Assembly: GCA_047605445.1 (NCBI GenBank)
Contig: JASGFP010000005.1
Location: 1 to 64,000 of the forward strand
Source: JAJXWB01 sp047605445
GTDB taxonomy: Bacteria; Pseudomonadota; Alphaproteobacteria; Rhizobiales; Beijerinckiaceae
Length of the DNA stretch: 64,000 nucleotides
Reading direction: 5' to 3'
Each line of letters begins with the position of its first letter. Positions within the stretch are counted from its first letter, which is position 1. The translations under genes were made by a program, and so were the position numbers. Of the stretch, positions 59,044 through 64,000 are shown one piece after another. The notes beneath the pieces are model-generated. The model was not told the DNA's origin. It did not search any database and saw nothing but the letters and a program-made list of their open reading frames with translations.

Positions 59044-59137
59044 TGTGGACCGCGAGCCTTCAGGCTCGCATCGCAACGGAAGCGAGCCTTCAGGCTCGCA
59101 TTGCAACGGGAGCGAGCCTGAAGGCTCGCGGTCCACA
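59044..59137. repeat. Palindromic repeat, family C, after metZ
   Basis: TGTGGACC (59044-59051) and GGTCCACA (59130-59137) bound three copies of a palindromic GCGAGCCT-T-AGGCTCGC-like unit (GCGAGCCTTCAGGCTCGC twice, then GCGAGCCTGAAGGCTCGC reversed). The copies are spaced by ATCGCAACGGAA and ATTGCAACGGGA. It lies between metZ and apaG and folds into several hairpins. Confidence 0.85.
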
Positions 59138-59180
59138 CAGGCGGGCTTTCGTGTGACACGAAGCCCGCTATAGTCGCTCC

Positions 59181-59573
59181 ATGTATCGCGCGCTGACCAA
59201 CGGCTTTCAGGTGACGGTTTTGCCGAACTATCTGGCGGAGCAATCCGATCCGGAGGAGAGCCGCTACGTCTGGTCCTACACGATCGAGATCGCCAACCTC
59301 GGCGGCGTGACCGCGCAGCTCATGACACGACACTGGATCATCACCGACGGCGAAGGCCGCCGCGAGGAGGTGAAGGGGCCGGGCGTCGTCGGCGAGCAAC
59401 CGATCCTGCGGCCGGGCGACGCCTTCCGCTATACGTCAGGCTGCCCGCTGACCACGCCGTCGGGCATCATGGTCGGAACCTACCGCATGGTGGACGAGGA
59501 CGGGCGCGCCTTCGACATAGAGATTCCCGCCTTCTCCCTGGACTCCCCGTTCAGTCGCAAGGTGCTGAATTGA
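59181..59573 (+). CDS. apaG: ApaG protein
   Basis: A 130-residue single ApaG/DUF525 fibronectin-like domain. The motifs GFQVTVLPNYLAEQSDPEESRYVWSYTIEIANLG, LMTRHWIITDGEG and the glycine-rich VKGPGVVGEQPILRPGDAFRYTSG are typical. It has been linked to Co2+/Mg2+ efflux and nucleotide binding. Its stop shares bases with the argE TTG start (TTGA), so it is coupled to argE. Confidence 0.93.
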   Translation: MYRALTNGFQVTVLPNYLAEQSDPEESRYVWSYTIEIANLGGVTAQLMTRHWIITDGEGRREEVKGPGVVGEQPILRPGDAFRYTSGCPLTTPSGIMVGTYRMVDEDGRAFDIEIPAFSLDSPFSRKVLN

Positions 59574-60733
59574 CCGCCGCCACACTGGAGCGCGCGATCG
59601 AGATCGCCGAAAAACTGATCGCCTTCGACACGGAGAGTTCGAAGTCGAATCTCGCGCTGATCGACCACGTCGAGACTTATCTCCGCCGCCTCGGCGCGCC
59701 CTTCGTGCGCGCGCCGAATGCGGCGGGCGACAAGGCCGCGATCATGGCGACCATCGGCCCGATGGTCGACGGCGGCGTGGTTCTGTCAGGCCATACCGAC
59801 GTGGTGCCGGTGGCCGGCCAGAGCTGGACGGGCGATCCCTTCCGGCTGCGGCGCGAGGGCGGAAAGCTCTACGGCCGCGGCGCCTGCGACATGAAGGGGT
59901 TCGACGCGATTTGCCTCGCCATGATCCCGGAATTCATGGCCGCCGATCTCGCGCGCCCGATCCACATCCTGCTCAGCTACGATGAAGAAACGACCTGCGC
60001 CGGCTCGCTCGACGTCGTCAGGCGCTTCGGCGCCGATCTGCCGCGCCCGGCGGTCACGCTCGTCGGCGAGCCCACCTCCATGCAGGTCGCCGACGCGCAC
60101 AAGAGCGTGTCCACCTATCGCACGCGCGTGCGCGGCCATGAATCGCATTCCGCCAAGCTGCATCAAGGCGTCAGCGCCGTGCATGTCGCCGCGCGCCTCG
60201 TGATGGCGCTCGAAAAGATCGGCGCCGAGATCGCGGAGGAAACCGAGCGTTCGGACCGTTTCGATCCGCCCGTATCCACCGTGCATGTCGGCGTCATCAA
60301 CGGCGGAACGGCCCGCAACATCATGGCGCGCGATTGCGCGCTGCTGTGGGAGTTCCGCGGCCTGCCAGGCGTCTCGCTGCGCACCGCCTACAACAAGTTC
60401 GCGCTCGCCTGCGACGAGATTGCGTCGCGCCGCTTCGCCGGCTTTCCCGATTGCGACATCGTGACGGAAATCGAGGTCGAGATACCTGCGCTGGCGCCCG
60501 AGCCGGGCTCGGCTGCCGAGACGTTGGCGCTGCGCCTCGCGCAGGCCAATCGAACCGTCGCCGTGCCCTACGCCTCCGAGGCCGGCCAGTTCCAGACGCA
60601 TGGCGTGCCGACCGTGCTCTGCGGCCCCGGCTCCATCGAGCAGGCGCATCAGGCCGACGAATATGTCGAGATAGCGCAGATGGAGGAATGTCTGGCCTTC
60701 ATGCGGCGGCTGACGCGCGAATTGTCCCGCTGA
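59570..60733 (+). CDS. argE: Acetylornithine deacetylase
   Basis: A 387-residue M20 metallohydrolase starting at TTG. The metal site is readable in LSGHTDVVPVAGQ, YGRGACDMKGFD, SYDEETTCAG and a late His in AHQADEYVEIAQM. The dimerisation domain contains ESHSAKLHQGVSAVH. It removes the acetyl group from N-acetylornithine; other M20 deacylases are close relatives, but the ArgE-type C terminus and arg genes nearby favour this role. Confidence 0.88.
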   Translation: MTAATLERAIEIAEKLIAFDTESSKSNLALIDHVETYLRRLGAPFVRAPNAAGDKAAIMATIGPMVDGGVVLSGHTDVVPVAGQSWTGDPFRLRREGGKLYGRGACDMKGFDAICLAMIPEFMAADLARPIHILLSYDEETTCAGSLDVVRRFGADLPRPAVTLVGEPTSMQVADAHKSVSTYRTRVRGHESHSAKLHQGVSAVHVAARLVMALEKIGAEIAEETERSDRFDPPVSTVHVGVINGGTARNIMARDCALLWEFRGLPGVSLRTAYNKFALACDEIASRRFAGFPDCDIVTEIEVEIPALAPEPGSAAETLALRLAQANRTVAVPYASEAGQFQTHGVPTVLCGPGSIEQAHQADEYVEIAQMEECLAFMRRLTRELSR

Positions 60734-60798
60734 TCGTGCGCCAGCGCATGGCGTCGCCGCAGCCGCGCGATAGATTTCCCTAAACGGGAGAAATTGCG

Positions 60799-61320
60799 AT
60801 GCGCAAATTCGTCTTTGTCCTCGCCCTTGGCTGCGCGACGGGCGCCGCCGCCGCCGAATGGGATCAGTTTCGGAACGCCGCCTTCGGCGCCGCCGACGGC
60901 AAGGGGCCGGTCTGCTTTTCGCGCGTCTACGATGCGCAGCATCTCGCCGCCAACAAGGCGCAACGCATCCGCGATGTCGCGATCCGGCTTGCCATGCGCA
61001 CCGAAAACAACGAGACCTATCTCGATCACAGCCTCGTCACCCACCTCGTCGGCTCGAAGCAGAAATACTGGAGCGGCGGCCAGTGCAGCGGGTTCGCGGG
61101 ACTGGTCGCACATTGCTATGTCGAGGGCGACGGCGGCGGCGTCGATCTGACGCTCGATTCCGACGGCAAAACGCTGACCGCGCGCTTCGACCGCTTCAAC
61201 ATCTGGCGCCCGCAGGACGCGGCCGATGAAACGACGATGACTTTCGACAAGAGCCCTGCGGACAAGGTCGCGAAGCTGACGAAAGCGCCGATGTCCGCGT
61301 GTAGGGAAACGGGGGAATAG
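60799..61320 (+). CDS. Secreted hypothetical protein
   Basis: A 173-residue protein with a clear signal peptide (MRKFVFVLALGCATGAAAA). Four cysteines remain in the mature part (VCFSRV, QCSGF, HCYVE, ACRETG) and could make two disulphides. WDQFRNAAFGAADG, YLDHSLVTHLVGSKQKYWSGGQCSGF and the beta-rich VDLTLDSDGKTLTARFDRFNIW suggest a small folded domain. Family not recognised. GGGAG precedes the ATG; it is a single gene convergent with hslO. Confidence 0.75.
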   Translation: MRKFVFVLALGCATGAAAAEWDQFRNAAFGAADGKGPVCFSRVYDAQHLAANKAQRIRDVAIRLAMRTENNETYLDHSLVTHLVGSKQKYWSGGQCSGFAGLVAHCYVEGDGGGVDLTLDSDGKTLTARFDRFNIWRPQDAADETTMTFDKSPADKVAKLTKAPMSACRETGE

Positions 61321-61382
61321 AAACGTCTCTCGCCCCGTCTGGCGATATCCTGCGAAAGGCGGTCCAGTGTTTCGGGCCCTCC

Positions 61383-61400
61383 CTCCCCGCAAGGCGGGAG
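61383..61400. repeat. CTCCCC-type hairpin between convergent genes
   Basis: CTCCC (61383-61387) and GGGAG (61396-61400) form the base of a stem that continues with GC and GC around AAG. It is the same style of palindrome as at 8800 and inside glgX and lies between the secreted protein and hslO, so it may also help stop transcription. Confidence 0.5.
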
Positions 61401-61448
61401 GCGGCCGCTTTCACAGACTTTTCGCAAGCGTGGAGGTAGGCGCCGACG

Positions 61449-62420
61449 CTACTCGAACTCGCTCGGCTCGAACTCCCGTTTCGTCGAGCAGAACTCGCAG
61501 GTCACACCGATCCTGCCGTCGTCGCCGATCATGTCCGTGCGCTCCTGCGGCGTGAAACGGCGCAGCATCGTGCGGATGCTGTCGGTCGAGCAGCGGCACT
61601 GGTCGCGCACCGGATGGGCTGCGAAAACGCGCACGCCGCGCTCGTGGAACAGGCGATAGAGCAGCCGTTCGCCCGATAGCGAAGGGTCGATCAATTCGTG
61701 GTCCTCGACCGTGCCGGCGAGCGCGCGGCCCTCGGTCCAGGCCTCGTCCTCGTCGATGCTGTGTTCGACCGTTCCCTCAGGCGCATCGCCGGGGTGGAGG
61801 TCCGCCTGCCGGCGGCGATCGTCGGATTCGGGCAGGAATTGCACGATCAGCCCGCCCGCACGCCAATGCGCGCCGGCGCCAGTGACGATTTCGCCGACCG
61901 CGAGACGCACGACAGTCGGAATTTGCTCGGAACGGTCGAAGTAATCGTGCGCGGCGCGCTCCAGCCCGTCGCCGGTCAGCGCCACCACGCCCTGATAGCG
62001 GTTCATCGCGCCGCCGGGGTCGATGGTGAAGCCGAGATGTCCGCGCCCGAGCAATTCGGCGCTCGTCGCCTTGCCCTCGGCTTCGGCCTGCGCAAGACGC
62101 GGCGCGTCGTGCCGGGCGAAAGCGCGCACGCGGTCCGGCGCATCGAAATCGACCACGATCATGTCGACCACGCCATCCGTGCGCGTCTGCAATTGAAACC
62201 GGCCCTCCGACTTCATCGCGGAGCCGAGCAGCACGCAGAGCGCGGCCGCCTCGCACAGCAGCCGCGCGACGGGCGCGGGATAGCCGTGGCGCGACACGAT
62301 CGTGTCGATCGCGGGCCCGAGCCGCACGAGGCGGCCGCGCAGGTCGAGCGGCTCGACGGCGAAGGGCAGGACCACGTCGTCGATGGCCGCGTCCGAAACC
62401 GGGCGGCTGTCGTCGCTCAT
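61449..62420 (-). CDS. hslO: Hsp33 redox-regulated chaperone
   Basis: A 323-residue protein. The N-terminal domain (VLPFAVEPLDLRGRLVRLGPAIDTIVSRHGYP) and IDPGGAMNRYQGVVALTG match Hsp33. The C-terminal redox switch has four cysteines as QCRCS and CEFCS, the CxC/CxxC zinc site. It is active in the cytoplasm on oxidation plus unfolding. It overlaps the argF stop by four bases, so it is co-translated with arginine genes. Confidence 0.93.
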   Translation of the reverse strand: MSDDSRPVSDAAIDDVVLPFAVEPLDLRGRLVRLGPAIDTIVSRHGYPAPVARLLCEAAALCVLLGSAMKSEGRFQLQTRTDGVVDMIVVDFDAPDRVRAFARHDAPRLAQAEAEGKATSAELLGRGHLGFTIDPGGAMNRYQGVVALTGDGLERAAHDYFDRSEQIPTVVRLAVGEIVTGAGAHWRAGGLIVQFLPESDDRRRQADLHPGDAPEGTVEHSIDEDEAWTEGRALAGTVEDHELIDPSLSGERLLYRLFHERGVRVFAAHPVRDQCRCSTDSIRTMLRRFTPQERTDMIGDDGRIGVTCEFCSTKREFEPSEFE

Positions 62421-63361
62421 CTTTGCGCCTCGAGGCACCAGGCGAGCACGCCCTTTTGTGCGTGAAGCCGGTTTTCCGCTTCGTCGAACACCACCGATTG
62501 CGGCCCGTCCATCACGTCGTCGGTCACTTCCTCGCCGCGATGGGCGGGCAGGCAGTGCATGAAGATCGCATCCTTGTTCGCCGCCGCCATCAGCCGTGCA
62601 TTCACCTGATAGGGCGCGAGCAGATTGTGGCGATGCGTCTCGTCGAGATCGCCCATCGACACCCAGCAATCGGTGATGACGCAATCGGCGCCCTTCACCG
62701 CAGCGTAGGGATCGCGCGTCAGCTCCACCTTCGCGCCGTTCGTGCGCGCCCAGTCGATCAGGGCCGGCGGCGGCGACAATTCCTTAGGCGTGGCGATGTT
62801 GATCTGGAAGCCGAAGCGCTGCGCCGCCTGCACCCAGCTCGCCAGCACATTGTTGCTGTCGCCGGTCCAGGCGACCGTGCGCCCGCCGATCGGTCCGCAA
62901 TGCTCCTCGAACGTCATCACGTCGGCCATCACCTGGCAGGGATGGCTGACCTTGGTGAGCCCGTTGATGACCGGCACGGTGGCGTAGCGCGCGAGTTCTT
63001 CCAGATCCTCGTGGCTGAGAATGCGGATCATGATGGCGTCGACGAAACGCGAGAGCACGCGCGCCGTATCGGCGATCGTCTCGCCGCGGCCGAGCTGCAT
63101 CTCCGCGCCGGTGAGCATGATCGTCTCGCCGCCGAGTTCGCGCATCGCGATGTCGAACGAGACCCGCGTGCGCGTCGAGGGCTTGTCGAAGATCATCGCC
63201 AGCGACTTGCCGGCGAAGGGTTTGGCCGCCGACGCCTTGGCGGCGGCGCGGTTCTTCTTCAGCTCGGCGGCGATATCGAGGATGCGGCGGAGCTCGTTCG
63301 CCGAAATCTGGTCGAGATCGAGAAAGGAGCGGACCTCGTCCGTCCGCGCTGGCGTGCTCAT
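62417..63361 (-). CDS. argF: Ornithine carbamoyltransferase
   Basis: A 314-residue transcarbamylase with the carbamoyl-phosphate site FDKPSTRTRVSFD, HPCQVMADV, the ornithine side VSMGD and the HCLPAHRGEEV motif with the active Cys. It joins ornithine with carbamoyl phosphate to form citrulline in arginine synthesis. It is flanked by four-base overlaps with argD upstream and hslO downstream. Confidence 0.95.
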   Translation of the reverse strand: MSTPARTDEVRSFLDLDQISANELRRILDIAAELKKNRAAAKASAAKPFAGKSLAMIFDKPSTRTRVSFDIAMRELGGETIMLTGAEMQLGRGETIADTARVLSRFVDAIMIRILSHEDLEELARYATVPVINGLTKVSHPCQVMADVMTFEEHCGPIGGRTVAWTGDSNNVLASWVQAAQRFGFQINIATPKELSPPPALIDWARTNGAKVELTRDPYAAVKGADCVITDCWVSMGDLDETHRHNLLAPYQVNARLMAAANKDAIFMHCLPAHRGEEVTDDVMDGPQSVVFDEAENRLHAQKGVLAWCLEAQR

Positions 63362-64000
63362 GCCGAGGCTCCCTGCGGCGCGCGCGCCTTTTCCAGCGCG
63401 ACGCAGGCCTCTTCCATCCGCCTGACGCCCTCGGCGAGGTCGTCTTCGGAGATGTTCAAGGGCGGCAGCAGCCGCGCGACATTGTCCGCCGCCGGAATGG
63501 TCAGCATATGCGCGTTGCGTGCGGCGGCGACGAATTCGCCGACCGGGATTTTCGTCTGCAGGCCAATCATCAGCCCCTCGCCGCGGAAGCCGGCGATGAT
63601 GTCGGGATGGCGGTCGCGCAATTCCGCGAGCCTCTGGCGCAGCAGCACGCCCTTGCGCTGGACCTCGTCGAGGAAGCCCGGCGCAAGCACGATGTCGAGC
63701 ACGGCGTTGCCCACCGCCATGGCCAGCGGGTTGCCGCCATAGGTCGTGCCGTGCGTGCCGGCTGTCATGCCCTTGGCGGCGTGAGCCGTGGCCAGACATC
63801 CGCCGAGCGGAAAGCCGCCGCCGATGCCCTTGGCGAAGGCGAGAATGTCGGGCGTCACGCCAGTCAGTTCGTAGGCGAAGAACTTGCCGGTGCGGCCGAC
63901 GCCGGTCTGCACCTCGTCGAACACGAGCATCAGCCCGTGCTCGTCGCACAACGCGCGAAGGGCGCGCAGATAGGCGGGGTCGGCGACGCGAATGCCGCCT
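63358..64000 (-). CDS. argD: Acetylornithine aminotransferase, C-terminal part
   Basis: The frame is open to the right edge and gives about 213 residues of a class III aminotransferase, starting within the middle of the protein. DEVQTGVGRTGKFFAYE is the PLP-pocket Asp region and ILAFAKGIGGGFPLGG holds the PLP Lys. Further on come GTHGTTYGGNPLAMAVG and the GLMIGLQ region. It converts N-acetylglutamate semialdehyde to N-acetylornithine. The N-terminal part lies outside the window. Confidence 0.93.
   Translation of the reverse strand, partial: GGIRVADPAYLRALRALCDEHGLMLVFDEVQTGVGRTGKFFAYELTGVTPDILAFAKGIGGGFPLGGCLATAHAAKGMTAGTHGTTYGGNPLAMAVGNAVLDIVLAPGFLDEVQRKGVLLRQRLAELRDRHPDIIAGFRGEGLMIGLQTKIPVGEFVAAARNAHMLTIPAADNVARLLPPLNISEDDLAEGVRRMEEACVALEKARAPQGASA

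Noticed and set aside
59044..59137. Possible CRISPR array with three repeats
   Set aside because: Spacers are only about 12 bases and nearly the same, the third unit is inverted, and no cas genes are near. It is a palindromic repeat.

Overview
This is one 64 kb stretch of a high-GC chromosome, almost fully coding. Genes are short-spaced, often in overlapping ATGA pairs, and several start with GTG or TTG. It is most likely an alphaproteobacterium of the order Hyphomicrobiales. The grounds are a SAM-II riboswitch ahead of metZ, an argD-argF-hslO run, a long-form dCTP deaminase, OpgC, a LigAB-type protocatechuate pathway and dispersed GTCATTGCGAGGAG-type palindromes. The genus cannot be fixed from sequence alone. 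I see no rRNA, tRNA, CRISPR array, prophage or insertion sequence.

Layout. Positions 1-10000 hold mixed housekeeping and envelope genes: the start of an export lipoprotein, an OpgC-like acyltransferase, a secreted esterase, an orphan acyl-CoA carboxylase subunit, a globin/glutathione peroxidase pair, an enoyl-CoA hydratase with a nitronate monooxygenase-like enzyme, an L,D-transpeptidase and an aromatic aminotransferase. Positions 10000-24000 look like a catabolic region: an M20-type amidohydrolase, a complete branched-chain-type (Liv) ABC importer, a PRISE-type reductase, a cyclase-family hydrolase, two enoyl-CoA hydratases, two short-chain dehydrogenases, a medium-chain reductase and an alpha/beta hydrolase. 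Positions 24300-27400 encode a small exported protein and a caspase-fold protein that has lost its catalytic dyad and carries a long Gln-rich tail. Positions 27500-32300 hold protocatechuate 4,5-cleavage genes (ligJ, ligI, ligA, ligB) and a DctA-type carrier, followed by an MFS exporter.

Positions 33800-44600 are a glycogen/alpha-glucan locus: glgP-glgX on the minus strand, divergent from glgA-glgB-malQ on the plus strand. There is no glgC, and GlgA has an atypical substrate-site motif. Positions 44600-50700 hold a MgtA-type P-type ATPase, an ArsB/NhaD-type permease, a quinone oxidoreductase-like protein and a ProXp-ala-like editing protein. Positions 50700-56600 are a TetR-HlyD-ABC-ABC2-ABC2 efflux operon preceded by a near-perfect palindromic operator. 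Positions 56400-64000 hold an untracked 48-codon ORF, dcd, SAM-II riboswitch-metZ, apaG-argE, a secreted hypothetical protein, and the overlapping argD-argF-hslO operon, which runs off the right edge.

No gene-free stretch exceeds about 300 bases. The longest are 2657-2951 (two hairpins), 38462-38717 (divergent glgP/glgA promoter region) and 11357-11606 (palindromic repeat and leader). Dispersed palindromic repeats occupy several gaps, and one similar hairpin lies in frame inside glgX.
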